The notes under the pieces were generated by a model. The model ran no database searches and was not told the DNA's origin. It saw nothing but the letters and a program-made list of their open reading frames with translations. From Parasulfitobacter algicola (GTDB lineage: Bacteria; Pseudomonadota; Alphaproteobacteria; Rhodobacterales; Rhodobacteraceae): DNA of 64,000 bases. Shown in pieces: positions 38,967 through 49,011 of the stretch; positions within the stretch are counted from its first letter, which is position 1; the number at the start of each line of letters is the position of its first letter. Where the stretch lies: the NCBI RefSeq assembly GCF_013315265.1, contig NZ_JABUFE010000004.1:124001-188000 (forward strand). Direction: 5' to 3'. Both the position numbers and the translations under genes were made by a program.

Positions 38967-39659
38967 ATGATGTTTCAGGCAGTCACAAATAAGCTGAACA
39001 AGTTTGAACGCAAGCTGCGTCGGGCGTTTGGTGATGATATTTCAACCCCGCTAAAACGGGCCGAGGCGATTGCTCATTACCAACTGATGGATCACGCCTT
39101 TTTCCGGTTTTTATGGACCAATTTCGACAAGGTGGCCGATGGTGTCTTTAGATCAAACCAACCCACTGACTGGCGCTGGAAAGCCTATAAAAAAATGGGG
39201 ATAAAGGCTGTTTTGAACTTACGCGGTCCAGATAACTACAGCCCGTATCTGTTCGAAAAAGAAACGCTTGATGATCTTGGTATTTTGCTGGTGGATGCCA
39301 AAATTTATGCTCGCAAACCGCCAAAAAAAGATGAGCTTCTGCATCTGATAAACTGCCTGAAAACCATGCCAAAGCCGTTTTTGCTGCACTGCAAGTCAGG
39401 GGCGGACCGTGCCGGACTGGCAAGTGCATTATATTTGCTGATCGTCGAAGGCGAACCGCTTGAAGTGGCGCGCCAACAACTGTCTTGGCGCTATCTGCAT
39501 CTGAAGTTCACCAAAACCGGTATAGTTGATCACATCCTTGACGTCTTTGAGGAACAAACCAAAGATACAGGCATGGATTTTGAAACCTGGGTACACCAAC
39601 ATTATAGCCGCGACGCAATGAAAGAAAGTTTTGCGGCTGAAAAAAGGGCGTGGTTTTGA
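38967..39659 (+). CDS. Dual-specificity/tyrosine phosphatase-like protein
   Basis: About 230 residues. The active-site loop HCKSGADRAG (His141, Cys142, Arg148) is the HCx5R signature of cysteine phosphatases; the upstream FRSNQPTDWRWKAYKKMGIK and AVLNLRGPDN fit the dual-specificity group. I prefer the ATG at 38967, which has an AAAGG site at about -9; an earlier ATG at 38952 has none. The last ten bases overlap the GTG start of an MsbA-like exporter, so the two are co-translated. Candidate substrates are phosphotyrosine or lipid phosphates of the envelope; the coupling with a lipid-type exporter favours an envelope role, which is inference. Confidence 0.88.
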   Translation: MMFQAVTNKLNKFERKLRRAFGDDISTPLKRAEAIAHYQLMDHAFFRFLWTNFDKVADGVFRSNQPTDWRWKAYKKMGIKAVLNLRGPDNYSPYLFEKETLDDLGILLVDAKIYARKPPKKDELLHLINCLKTMPKPFLLHCKSGADRAGLASALYLLIVEGEPLEVARQQLSWRYLHLKFTKTGIVDHILDVFEEQTKDTGMDFETWVHQHYSRDAMKESFAAEKRAWF

Positions 39660-41395
39660 CCCCCAGGACTGGCCTTTTCAAATGGCTGTGGCAGAAGTAT
39701 CTGCGCAAACACACGCCCCTGATGATCGTCGCAATGATACTGCTTTCCATCGAAGGCGTTATGGTTGGGGCCTTTGCCCTTATGATGAAACCTGTATTTG
39801 ACGATATTCTCGTCGGGCAAAATACAGACGCAATTTGGTATGTTGGCGTTGCAATAATGACAATTTTCTCGATCCGCGCTGTTGCCGGTATCGGTCAAAA
39901 ATTGATCATGAGTAACATTGTCGAAAAGACATCAGCCCAGATGCAACGTGAACTGATGCGACATCTTATGACGCTGGATACGATGTTTCACCAGAAACAC
40001 CCGCCCGGCTATCTGATTGAACGCGTCCAAGGGGATGTGCGCAGTATTAACGTGATTTGGCGCCAATTCATTACCGGTGCATCACGCGATGTGATCCAAC
40101 TCATCACGCTATTCTCTGTTGCTTTATATACAGATCCGCTGCTGACACTTATTGCCTTGGTCGGTATTCCCCTAATGGTCCTGCCAACGATTCTAATTCA
40201 ACGTTACGTGCGTCACGCAACAAAGGACGCGCGTGAAGTTGCAGGCAAAATGTCCCTTCGGCTGGATGAAGTATTTCATGGAATTAACCCTGTTAAATTG
40301 AACTCACTCGAAAATTATCAAGCTGGGCAATATCGAAACCTTTTGAAAGAACGTGTCGATGCCGAGGTGAAATCAGCCGTAGGCAAAGCATTCATTCCAG
40401 CGATGGTAGATATCTTGATGGGTATCGGGATCGTCGCGATCTTGATTTACACTGGAAACGAAATTGCTTCAGGTGAGACATCTCTTGGCGATTTTATGAC
40501 GTTTTTTGTGGCGATTACAAATGTCTTTGATCCCTTACGACGACTTGCCAAATTGTCGGGTGCCTGGATCACAGCATCCGTTAACCTGAACAGAATGCGC
40601 GATCTGTTTGAGACAAAACCAACACTGATGTCCCCAGAACGGCCTGTGCCAATCCCGCAAAAACGCCCCAATATCGTGTTACAGAATGTTGAATTCTCGT
40701 ACGGCGACCTGCCAGTTCTGCACAAAGCCAGCTTTACGGCCGAAGCGGGCAAGACAACAGCACTGGTTGGCGCGTCAGGGGCGGGTAAAAGTACAATTTT
40801 CAATATCCTGACACGGCTGGTTGATCCCCAGACAGGATCGGTCAGCATCGGCGGGACAGAAATCAAAGACATTGATCTGGGTGAATTGCGCAATCTGTTT
40901 TCCGTTGTCACACAAGATGCGCTTTTGTTTGACGAAACCATTCGTGACAACATTCTTCTGGGTCGCAAAGATGTCGATGAAACGCACCTAAAATCGGTGT
41001 TGGATGCTGCGCATGTCAGCGATTTTGTAGCTGGTCTAAAAGACGGGCTTGATACACATGCGGGCCCTCGCGGCTCAGCCTTGTCAGGTGGTCAACGACA
41101 GCGGGTGGCCATCGCCCGCGCCTTGCTTAGAGATACGCCAATCCTTTTACTGGACGAAGCAACCTCTGCCCTTGATACACAATCGGAGGCCATCGTGCAG
41201 GAAGCATTGGACAAGCTTAGCCAAGGCCGCACAACCCTGGTCATCGCGCATCGCCTTTCGACAGTTCGCAATGCCGACAAGATCGTTGTCATGAACGCTG
41301 GGCAAGCTGTTGAACAAGGCACGCATGACGATCTTTTGGCAAAAAACGGCGTGTATGCCGCGCTTTACAACATGCAATTTCGCGACGAAACCTGA
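39650..41395 (+). CDS. MsbA-like ABC exporter (fused permease and ATPase)
   Basis: A 581-residue half-transporter with a GTG start inside the end of the phosphatase gene. Six transmembrane helices occupy about residues 20-310, and QRELMRHLMTLDTMFHQKHP and RVQGDVRSINVIWRQF mark the membrane-domain family. The ATPase has Walker A GASGAGKSTIF, signature [18 protein letters not shown], Walker B ILLLDEATSALD and the H-loop VIAHRLSTV. It would act as a homodimer flipping a lipid or lipid-linked molecule outward across the inner membrane. The match is to the MsbA/lipid A export branch in general; a specific cargo cannot be assigned. ygfZ follows 60 bases later. Confidence 0.92.
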   Translation: MVLTPRTGLFKWLWQKYLRKHTPLMIVAMILLSIEGVMVGAFALMMKPVFDDILVGQNTDAIWYVGVAIMTIFSIRAVAGIGQKLIMSNIVEKTSAQMQRELMRHLMTLDTMFHQKHPPGYLIERVQGDVRSINVIWRQFITGASRDVIQLITLFSVALYTDPLLTLIALVGIPLMVLPTILIQRYVRHATKDAREVAGKMSLRLDEVFHGINPVKLNSLENYQAGQYRNLLKERVDAEVKSAVGKAFIPAMVDILMGIGIVAILIYTGNEIASGETSLGDFMTFFVAITNVFDPLRRLAKLSGAWITASVNLNRMRDLFETKPTLMSPERPVPIPQKRPNIVLQNVEFSYGDLPVLHKASFTAEAGKTTALVGASGAGKSTIFNILTRLVDPQTGSVSIGGTEIKDIDLGELRNLFSVVTQDALLFDETIRDNILLGRKDVDETHLKSVLDAAHVSDFVAGLKDGLDTHAGPRGSALSGGQRQRVAIARALLRDTPILLLDEATSALDTQSEAIVQEALDKLSQGRTTLVIAHRLSTVRNADKIVVMNAGQAVEQGTHDDLLAKNGVYAALYNMQFRDET

Positions 41396-41455
41396 AGACA
41401 TGCTTTCTAACTTGGGATCCGACCTTATATGTCGATCAACAATAAGGAACCTTCG

Positions 41456-42193
41456 ATGTCAAAGACCCTTTTAGATCGTGCAATTTTTGAAATCAGCGGC
41501 ACTGACCGCTATGATTTTCTGGAAGGTCTTGTGACAAATCACATCGCGCCAGACAGTCCGTTGACTTACACAGCACTTTTGACACCCCAGGGAAAATACA
41601 TCGCTGATTTCTTTTTGTTGCCCCATGGCGACAAAATCCTGTTGGACGTTTTTGAAAGTCTGTCTGCAACGTTAATTCAGCGGCTGACCATGTATAAGTT
41701 GCGTGCCGATGTAACGATTACGCCGTCAAATCTGAACCTTCATCGCGGTATCACCACCCCACCCATTGGCTCCCACGCAGACCCAAGGCATCCTGACATG
41801 GGCTGGCGGCTTTACAGTGATACACCAACACCGCCAAACGACGTGGACTGGGACGCCATCCGTGTCGCACACTGTATCCCTGAAAGTGGCATAGAACTAA
41901 CATCTGACACGTATATCCTTGAAGCAGGGTTTGAGGCCCTAAATGGTGTAGATTTCAAAAAAGGATGCTATGTCGGGCAAGAAATCGCAGCGCGTATGAA
42001 ACATAAAGCAGAACTGAAAAAAGGTCTGAAGACCGTTCAGATCGACAAAGCCGTTCCGGTTGGAACGCCTATCACATCCAACGGCAAACCTGCCGGACAT
42101 ATTTTCACCCAATCCGGCAATCAGGCAATCGCCTATCTGCGCTTTGATCGTATTGAAAATATGCAAGCTGATGGCGCTAATGTTTCGATTTAG
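41456..42193 (+). CDS. ygfZ: YgfZ/GcvT-like folate-binding protein (iron-sulfur cluster maintenance)
   Basis: A 245-residue protein. The ATG at 41456 follows an AAGGA site; an in-frame ATG at 41429 adds nine residues. The family signature is present as VDFKKGCYVGQEIAARMKHK, the KGCYxGQE motif whose cysteine is essential in YgfZ. The N-terminal FEISGTDRYDFLEGLVTNHI and TALLTPQGKYIADFF match the GcvT-like fold. YgfZ uses tetrahydrofolate to help assemble or repair Fe-S enzymes such as MiaB. The LeuCD-type enzyme in this window is an example of an Fe-S client, but no direct link is implied. The gene is single, between the exporter and a broken gene. Confidence 0.92.
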   Translation: MSKTLLDRAIFEISGTDRYDFLEGLVTNHIAPDSPLTYTALLTPQGKYIADFFLLPHGDKILLDVFESLSATLIQRLTMYKLRADVTITPSNLNLHRGITTPPIGSHADPRHPDMGWRLYSDTPTPPNDVDWDAIRVAHCIPESGIELTSDTYILEAGFEALNGVDFKKGCYVGQEIAARMKHKAELKKGLKTVQIDKAVPVGTPITSNGKPAGHIFTQSGNQAIAYLRFDRIENMQADGANVSI

Positions 42194-42281
42194 GTGCCTT
42201 TCATGCGATACGCGCCCACAGCATGCAGTGCCAGAAGACGTGCATGCGAAGCGTGCTCAATTTAGCTAAAAGTTGCAAAAT

Positions 42282-42921
42282 ATGATGTTGCATCGCAATT
42301 TGGTTTTGGTTGCATTTATAATGGCAGCTTTCACAGTCACATCACCAGCACAGGCCGACGAATCTTGCGTGGATTATAATCAAACACAAACCATAGACAT
42401 GACATCAATGGCCGATAGCATGGCAGAGACGTTTGGTCCCATTCTGGCTGAACTGATCCAGGCAGGTAAAGAAGATGCTATCGTGAACGGTGTTTTTACC
42501 GCTGTCCCATGATACCAAAACAGCCTTTTCGTCTTATTTTGATCCGGATCTTCTTGACCAGGTTCGATATCGTGTCGGGTTTGAAGGTACAAACCTGCAA
42601 GCTTTGTCGATCCGATTGGGGGGTGCTGACGGTGTGACTTTGGATAACGTCATTCTGTTTCGATCTGACGCTGATCTGACTGACAAACATCTTATGGCTC
42701 ATGAAATCGCGCATGTGATGCAATATCAGGAATGGGGGGTGGGCGAATTTGCACGTCGTTATGTTCGCAACCCGCAGTCAGTCGAAGATGAAGCCCATCA
42801 GATCGCCCTATCTTGGAAACCGGGCCAGCAGGCTAAGATTACCCCCAAAGACGCCCCCTTGGACCCCGTAATATTGACGCTTCCCAACTATGATACGGCA
42901 TGCCCAGAAAACGCGCAGTAA
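42282..42921 (+). pseudogene. Secreted DUF4157-like protein with a +1 frameshift
   Basis: The first part (42282-42512) encodes a signal peptide (MMLHRNLVLVAFIMAAFTVT, cleaved near AQADES) and about 55 residues, ending prematurely at the TGA just after GVFTAVP. The second part, in another frame from about 42490, encodes LPLSHDTKTAFSSYFDPDLL, then HLMAHEIAHVMQYQEWG with a zinc HExxH motif and RYVRNPQSVEDEAHQIAL. These two parts join perfectly if one T is removed from the TTTTT run at 42492-42496, giving a 212-residue protein. This is either a real frameshift or a sequencing error in the homopolymer. The intact form would be an exported metalloprotease-like protein of unknown target. Confidence 0.75.
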
Positions 42922-42956
42922 CGTGCTTTAAAGCTGTAACGGCCCACAGACCATGG

Positions 42957-43925
42957 CTACAGAGTTTTCAAAACCTTAGTTGCCGCAGCAGATGCGCTTA
43001 TTTTGCCTTGCCCGACATCTGTACGCAGTTGGTCCATCAAATCGCGGGTCCCACCATGCGATGTAAGATGGCTTAGCACCCCCTGCCGCACTTCTTCATC
43101 AAACCAATGCGTTGCCTGTTGCGCCCGTCGTGATGTCCAATGTCCATTGTCTTTGCGCCATTTCGCCAAGGATTTCATCTGATGCCACACGTCAGCTAAA
43201 CCGTGATCATGCAACGCCGACACCAGCATCGCCTTTGGAAAATCCTGCGGATCCTGCGGGCGCTTGCGCAGCAAACGCAACGCACCGGTATAATCAGCGC
43301 AAGTTCGTGTCGCGGCAGCTTTCAAGTCACCGTCCGCTTTGTTTACCAGGATCAGATCAGCAATTTCCATGATCCCGCGCTTGACACCTTGCAATTCATC
43401 GCCACCCGCAGGCGCCATGAGCAAGGCAAAGATGTCAGACATTTCTGCGACCATCACCTCAGACTGGCCAACGCCCACGGTTTCGATCAAAACCACATCA
43501 AAACCGGCGGCTTCGCACAGTTGTACAACCTCGCGCGTGCGTCGGGCAACACCCCCCAGATGAGTTTGCGATGGCGATGGACGGATAAAGGCGTTCGGAT
43601 CACGGCTCAGCTGTTCCATCCGCGTTTTATCACCCAAAATCGATCCACCTGACCGGCTTGATGACGGATCAACAGCCAGAACCGCCACACGCAAATCTTG
43701 CCTCGTCAGCATCAGCCCAAAAGCTTCAATAAAGGTTGATTTTCCGACACCCGGCGTACCTGACAGACCAATCCGAAGCGCTTCGCGGTCTTTTGGCAAA
43801 GCCTCAATCAGTTGTGTTGCCTGTTCGCGGTGATCCTCCCGCCCACTTTCAATCAACGTGATCGCCCGCGCCAGGGCACGACGGTTACCGCGTATCACAT
43901 CATGGGCAATTTGGGTTGGGGTCAT
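42957..43925 (-). CDS. meaB: MeaB/ArgK-type GTPase, methylmalonyl-CoA mutase chaperone
   Basis: A 322-residue G protein. Walker A is GLSGTPGVGKSTFIEA, followed by AVLAVDPSSSRSGGSILGDKTRM, the switch VVLIETVGVGQSEV and the guanine specificity motif LVNKADGDL. MeaB protects and reloads the cobalamin cofactor of methylmalonyl-CoA mutase. The mutase gene is not in this window. Products of the C-C lyase in the supercluster could include propionyl units that need this enzyme, but that is only a suggestion. It converges with the frameshifted gene and is transcribed away from hrpB. Confidence 0.93.
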   Translation of the reverse strand: MTPTQIAHDVIRGNRRALARAITLIESGREDHREQATQLIEALPKDREALRIGLSGTPGVGKSTFIEAFGLMLTRQDLRVAVLAVDPSSSRSGGSILGDKTRMEQLSRDPNAFIRPSPSQTHLGGVARRTREVVQLCEAAGFDVVLIETVGVGQSEVMVAEMSDIFALLMAPAGGDELQGVKRGIMEIADLILVNKADGDLKAAATRTCADYTGALRLLRKRPQDPQDFPKAMLVSALHDHGLADVWHQMKSLAKWRKDNGHWTSRRAQQATHWFDEEVRQGVLSHLTSHGGTRDLMDQLRTDVGQGKISASAAATKVLKTL

Positions 43926-44083
43926 GGCAGCTCACTGGTTTAAGAGCTTTGTGTTTGCACGAAGTGACCTGCCGATGTCTAGCCACAAGCGTCTGATGGG
44001 CCTTTAACGGAATTTGCTAAATGCACATGACGCAAGTTCCAACGGTACTGGTCATTGCATTTGCCGTATCGCATAAGTTTTCA

Positions 44084-46531
44084 ATGACACTGCCGATTGA
44101 CGCTATTCTGCCCAAACTGATCAAGGCTCTGCAACACCAGGGCCGTGCTGTATTACAGGCACCACCTGGGGCAGGCAAGACAACCCGCGTTCCGCTGGCA
44201 ATGCTTGATGCCGAATTGTGTCAGAACCGCATTTTGATGCTGGAACCACGCAGATTGGCCACCAAGGCCGCAGCTGAACGCATGGCCCAAACATTGGGCG
44301 AGCCCGTCGGGCAGACTGTCGGCTACCGTATGCGCGGTGAAAGCAAAGTGTCGAAACACACCCGAATCGAAGTCGTGACCGAAGGCATTCTGACCAGAAT
44401 GCTGCAAAGCAATCCTGAATTGCCCGGCGTCAGTGCTGTGATCTTTGACGAATTCCACGAACGATCTCTGAATGCCGACCTTGGTTTGGCGTTGACATGG
44501 GAGGTGCGTGAAGCCCTGCGCGATGATCTGATGATCCTTGTCATGTCGGCAACTCTTGATGCAGAACCTGTCGCCAAAATCCTTGGCGATGCCCCAGTCA
44601 TAACATCCGAAGGGCGCGCCTTTCCTGTTGATATAAAGTGGCTAAACAATCCCGTTCCTAAAACCATATGGTTTGATACGGCGATGGCCGATCTGATCGT
44701 CAAAGCCGCCAATGAAACTGACGGCAGTATCCTGGCATTTTTACCGGGCGAAGGCGAAATACGCCGCACGCAGGCCGCTTTGGCTGATCGCCTCCCAGCC
44801 GATTGCATGGTCCAACCCTTATTTGGCGCCATGGACTTCAAAATACAACGCGCAGCTATCGCTCCGGCTAAAACAGGCCGCAAAATTGTGCTGGCAACCG
44901 CTATTGCAGAAACATCCCTGACCATTGATGGCATCAAAGTGGTTGTGGATGGTGGCAAATCCCGACGCGCCCGCTTTGATCCCGGATCGGGGATGTCACG
45001 GCTGATCACGGAACGCGTCACCCGGGCCGAGGCCACGCAACGCACAGGCCGCGCCGGACGCGTGTCTGCCGGTACATGTTATCGCCTTTGGACCAAAGGC
45101 GAAGAAGGCGCACTGCAACCTTTCCCCCCAGCCGAGATTGAAGCCGCAGATTTGACCAGCCTTGTTCTGGAATTAGCAGTATGGGGCACACAACCGGGCG
45201 ATCTGGCCTTTCTGACGCCACCGCCGCCCGGTGCTTGGGCCGAGGCGCAAGCGTTACTACATATGCTGGGCGCATTGCATGATAATCGTATCACCGACCA
45301 TGGCCGCACACTTTCTGCAATTCCGCTGCACCCACGCCTGGCGCATATGCTGACCCATGCAGGCAAAGATGCAGCGCCTTTAGCCGCAATTCTGGCCGAT
45401 CGCGATCCATTACGTCGCGCCCCAACCGATCTGTCATTGCGTCTTGAGGTCTTGCAAAACCCTGGAAAATTCGTGGCCAATCGCCCTTATCAGCTGAACC
45501 GCGCTACGATTGAACGCATCAGACAGGAAGTAACCCGCCTGCAGGCTATCGCCCCAAAAGCCAGGGCTGTCAGCCTGCCTTGCATGGCAGCCCTTGCATA
45601 TCCCGACCGCGTTGGTTTGCGACGCAAGGGCGATGCCCCACGCTTTGTTCTGTCTGGCGGCAAAGGGGCAATCATGGCTGATGATGATCCTTTGGCAGGA
45701 CAACGTTTAATCATTGCCACCGACCTTGATGGCGACCCGCGCGAGGCAAAGATTAGACAGGCCATCCCCATCACAGACGCCGATCTGCGCGATCTGTTTT
45801 CAGATCGGATAGAGTGGACGAATGTCTGCGAATGGTCCCGTCGAGATGCCCGTGTGATCGCACGTCAACAGGAATGTCTGGGGGCGATTGTTCTGGATGA
45901 CCGTATTTGGAAAGACGTACCTGACGACATGGTCGCGCAGGCGATGCTGGATGGCATTCGCCAATTAAGCCTGCGCCTGATTGGCCCTGCGCGTCGTTTT
46001 CAGGTCCGTGTAGAATTGCTGCGCCAAGGGGGCGTTCAGTTGCCTGACTTCTCGGACGAGACACTGATAGACACTATCCAGGACTGGTTGTTGCCCCATA
46101 TCACAGGCGTGAAAACGGCTGATCATTGGCAGCGGTTTGATCCTTTGCCCGCCCTTCGCACGCGGTTGAATTGGGCACAACAACAGCAATTGGATACACT
46201 GGCACCAGCACATTTTGAAACACCTATGGGTCGCAAAACTCCGATCGATTACAGTACCACACCACCATCGATAGATGTTCGCCTGCAAGAAATGTTCGGG
46301 ACCAAGACCCACCCGGCAATTGCGAACCAACCCCTGCGGATAACCCTTTTGTCCCCGGCGCAACGCCCGATCCAGATCACAACAGATTTGCCAGGGTTTT
46401 GGGCCAACAGCTATGCAGATGTCCGCAAAGACATGCGCGGCCAGTATCCAAAACACCCGTGGCCCGAAGACCCAATACAGGCCGAACCGACCCTAAGGGC
46501 AAAACGTCGAAATCCTGCATCTGGTAAATGA
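44084..46531 (+). CDS. hrpB: ATP-dependent helicase HrpB
   Basis: About 815 residues from the ATG at 44084 (MTLPIDAILPKL), where family similarity begins; an ATG at 44021 would add 21 residues of doubtful origin. Helicase motifs are Walker A QAPPGAGKTTRVPLAML, the DEFH box VIFDEFHERSLNADL, VMSATLDAEPVA, TAIAETSLTIDGIKVV and the QRTGRAGRVSAGTCYRLW motif VI. The C-terminal HrpB domain (GQRLIIATDLDGDPREAKI onward) is complete. HrpB is a DEAH-type helicase of uncertain RNA substrate, common in proteobacteria. The gene converges on the sensor kinase. Confidence 0.95.
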   Translation: MTLPIDAILPKLIKALQHQGRAVLQAPPGAGKTTRVPLAMLDAELCQNRILMLEPRRLATKAAAERMAQTLGEPVGQTVGYRMRGESKVSKHTRIEVVTEGILTRMLQSNPELPGVSAVIFDEFHERSLNADLGLALTWEVREALRDDLMILVMSATLDAEPVAKILGDAPVITSEGRAFPVDIKWLNNPVPKTIWFDTAMADLIVKAANETDGSILAFLPGEGEIRRTQAALADRLPADCMVQPLFGAMDFKIQRAAIAPAKTGRKIVLATAIAETSLTIDGIKVVVDGGKSRRARFDPGSGMSRLITERVTRAEATQRTGRAGRVSAGTCYRLWTKGEEGALQPFPPAEIEAADLTSLVLELAVWGTQPGDLAFLTPPPPGAWAEAQALLHMLGALHDNRITDHGRTLSAIPLHPRLAHMLTHAGKDAAPLAAILADRDPLRRAPTDLSLRLEVLQNPGKFVANRPYQLNRATIERIRQEVTRLQAIAPKARAVSLPCMAALAYPDRVGLRRKGDAPRFVLSGGKGAIMADDDPLAGQRLIIATDLDGDPREAKIRQAIPITDADLRDLFSDRIEWTNVCEWSRRDARVIARQQECLGAIVLDDRIWKDVPDDMVAQAMLDGIRQLSLRLIGPARRFQVRVELLRQGGVQLPDFSDETLIDTIQDWLLPHITGVKTADHWQRFDPLPALRTRLNWAQQQQLDTLAPAHFETPMGRKTPIDYSTTPPSIDVRLQEMFGTKTHPAIANQPLRITLLSPAQRPIQITTDLPGFWANSYADVRKDMRGQYPKHPWPEDPIQAEPTLRAKRRNPASGK

Positions 46532-46592
46532 AACTTATAATGCATTCATAAATCAAAACAAATCTGCTGAAATCGGTTGTTTGGTCAACAGA

Positions 46593-48056
46593 TCACGCGC
46601 GACTAATTTTCAAAACAGCCCGCATACCCGATGACAGACGTTCAAAGCTAAGGCCGCCGCCATGCTGACGTGCAATTGTTGATACAATCGTCAAGCCCAG
46701 CCCAACTCCTTCGGTCAGCCCAGTGTTATCGCCACGAATGAAAGGGGCGGTTAATTTGTCTAACATCTCTTCCGAGATATTCATGCCTTCGTCTTCAATC
46801 ATGACGGAAGCCATCTCGGCGTCAGCGACAACCGATACCCTTGCGCGGCGCCCATATTTCAAAGAATTGTCTATTAGATTGCTGATCGCACGTCGCAACG
46901 ACAAAGGACGCGCCATCACCAGAATACGCCGCGCATCTTCGGCAGGGAAATTCAGCCGCTGACCACCGCCCCCAAAAACAGATCGGCTTTTCTCTATGCT
47001 TGAACTATGCGCTTGCTGCAATTGCACAGGTTTTCCAATATCTTCGTAATCCGCTACGATCGCTTCGACGAGTGATGTCAGTGAGACCTGAACCATCTCT
47101 TCAAGGTTAATTTCGGTTCGGGTATAGGTCAGCGCGCTATCGATCATCTCGGTCATTTGATCAATGTCAGCCTCAAGCCGGTCACGCAGATCATGATCTT
47201 CAATCAACGCCGTGCGCAGCCGTAGCCGCGTAGCAGGCGTGCCCAGATCATGACTGACCCCCGAAAGCACCATGGCGCGTCGATCCAAGCGGTCACGTTC
47301 AAAGGCCAGATGATCATTCACCGTGCGCACGATTTCTCGTAATTCCTCGGGTCCGGTTTCCTGAAACGCCTCGCGACGGCTAAATTGGCCACGTTTTTTC
47401 AAAGCATTTGCAAACTGTGTAAACTGCGCGCCCGCCTCGGTGATCTGAGACAGGATAATCACGATACCCAACCCCAGAACGAAAATTGCCAATAATCGAT
47501 AGTCACGCGGCGCGGCCTGGCAACCCCAGATGCCCAGCCCATCAATGCGCTGCCACGCGTTTGCATCGACACGCGCAAAGATAACCGGATCGCTACAATA
47601 GCTGGCCACCAAGCGGATCAGGTTTCCGGTAATCACCGCAGGATCTTCACCGCCATCCACCGTGATATCCGACACCGGATAACGCAGATCGGGTGATACA
47701 ATATAAAACTGCACGCGCGTACCTGCGAAATCCGTTGAATTGGCAAGCACCGAAACGGATGTGATCCGCGCGGGGACAATGCCATCGGGGATCGGCGGCA
47801 ACGTTGCTTCGCGCATTGCAGGGTCAGGCGGCAAAGCAGGCGGTTCAATTGTGATCCCGGCAGGTGGTGTACGGCCCGTTTGCAGCAGGCTTTCATACAT
47901 GCGCACACCCGTCACGAACGCCTGATCCTGATGGGTTTGCCAAGCCATCTGCGACGCCATCCAAAGCCATGCAGCCAAAATACCCAAGATCATTGAACCC
48001 ACGCTCCAAACAATCGCCTTGGCTCGCAATGTTCGAAAAATACGTGCCTTAAGCAT
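46593..48056 (-). CDS. Sensor histidine kinase, probably for sugar transport
   Basis: About 487 residues starting at 48056 (MLKARIFRTLRAKAIVW), eight bases inside the end of the regulator gene; longer frames run through that gene. Two membrane helices, near residues 13-35 and 187-204, flank a periplasmic domain with a Pro-rich stretch. A HAMP-like linker leads to the HisKA box SGVSHDLGTPATRLRLRTAL with His269. The ATPase domain has LRRAISNLIDNSLKYG, a somewhat altered G1 (EDEGMNISEE) and GVGLGLTIVSTIARQHGG. With the response regulator and the divergent glucose-type ABC operon, the layout matches the GtrS/GltR systems of pseudomonads, which sense glucose metabolites. The signal here is inferred. 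Confidence 0.9.
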   Translation of the reverse strand: MLKARIFRTLRAKAIVWSVGSMILGILAAWLWMASQMAWQTHQDQAFVTGVRMYESLLQTGRTPPAGITIEPPALPPDPAMREATLPPIPDGIVPARITSVSVLANSTDFAGTRVQFYIVSPDLRYPVSDITVDGGEDPAVITGNLIRLVASYCSDPVIFARVDANAWQRIDGLGIWGCQAAPRDYRLLAIFVLGLGIVIILSQITEAGAQFTQFANALKKRGQFSRREAFQETGPEELREIVRTVNDHLAFERDRLDRRAMVLSGVSHDLGTPATRLRLRTALIEDHDLRDRLEADIDQMTEMIDSALTYTRTEINLEEMVQVSLTSLVEAIVADYEDIGKPVQLQQAHSSSIEKSRSVFGGGGQRLNFPAEDARRILVMARPLSLRRAISNLIDNSLKYGRRARVSVVADAEMASVMIEDEGMNISEEMLDKLTAPFIRGDNTGLTEGVGLGLTIVSTIARQHGGGLSFERLSSGMRAVLKISRA

Positions 48057-48789
48057 TGCGCACATCGACGTTACTGGCCAGAACATAACCAACACCCCGT
48101 TCGGTACGCAGCACTTTGGGGTCCTTGGGGTTGGTTTCGATCTTGGATCGCAGGCGACCGACCAGAACATCAATTGCACGGCTTTCGCTGTGATCCAGCC
48201 CACCTGCCGCATTGCGGGTGACATCCAGACCATCGGCGATCTCTTCGCGGGTCAGGGGAATGTGCGGGTTGGCCAAAAACACCTTTAGCAAGCCCGTTTC
48301 ACGTTTGGACAAAGCCACCTGAAACCCGTCAGGGGCTGTGACCACATCACGCTTGCCGTCATAGGTCCAACCATTGAATGCATAAAGCGCGGTATTGCGA
48401 CGATAAGATAAAGATGCAGATCTGCGCCCGCGTCGCAGTACTGCGCGCACCCGCGCCAATAGCAGATCAGGATTAAAAGGCTTAGCGATATAGTCATCCG
48501 CTCCGACCTCGTACCCGGCCATGCGTTGATGATCCGCAGATAAGGCTGACACCAAAATGATCGGCACATCCTGCTGATTGCGCAAACGGCCACAGATATC
48601 GACGCCATTTTCGGCCCCCAGCATCACATCAAGCAAGATCAGATCAATACGCCCACTGCTCAGATGAACCTCCATCTCGGCCTCGGTCGCGGCAGTCAGC
48701 ACAAAGAATCCGTTCGCCTGCAAAAACTGCGTCATCATCAACCGCATTTCATCGTCATCATCGACAACCATCAGGCGTGGAATCGTCAT
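48049..48789 (-). CDS. OmpR-family response regulator (GltR-like)
   Basis: A 246-residue regulator. The receiver domain contains the acidic cluster VVDDDDEM and the phosphoacceptor Asp54 in LILLDVMLG, with Lys in DYIAKPFNP. The C-terminal winged helix has RETGLLKVFLANPHIPLTREEI and RAIDVLVGRLRSKIETNPKD. It overlaps its kinase by eight bases and is divergent from the sugar ABC operon, whose control region carries a direct repeat suited to this family. It is probably the activator or repressor of that operon. Confidence 0.92.
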   Translation of the reverse strand: MTIPRLMVVDDDDEMRLMMTQFLQANGFFVLTAATEAEMEVHLSSGRIDLILLDVMLGAENGVDICGRLRNQQDVPIILVSALSADHQRMAGYEVGADDYIAKPFNPDLLLARVRAVLRRGRRSASLSYRRNTALYAFNGWTYDGKRDVVTAPDGFQVALSKRETGLLKVFLANPHIPLTREEIADGLDVTRNAAGGLDHSESRAIDVLVGRLRSKIETNPKDPKVLRTERGVGYVLASNVDVRNA

Positions 48790-48870
48790 CTATGATCCTT
48801 CAGTCTTTTCACTCATCACCGCAAAACGGCGCTTTAACTGGTCGCACATCGCGCCAAAATCAATCTTATC

Positions 48871-48886
48871 GTAACATCAGGTAACA
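48871..48886. promoter_or_regulatory. Direct repeat GTAACA, likely response-regulator site
   Basis: GTAACA occurs at 48871-48876 and again at 48881-48886, exactly ten bases apart, between the divergent regulator and sugar-transport genes. OmpR-type regulators bind such tandem repeats with one DNA-turn spacing. It is about 125 bases before the binding-protein start. Confidence 0.4.
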
Positions 48887-49011
48887 GGATACGGGAATTT
48901 CCCATGTGCAAAGACGTCTGCGGCAAAATTCGGTCTTTCCGTAAGGTCGCTGACATGTCTACCATTGCGGTGTCCCTGCACTATGCGGGTTAGACACTTG
49001 GGAGGATAACT

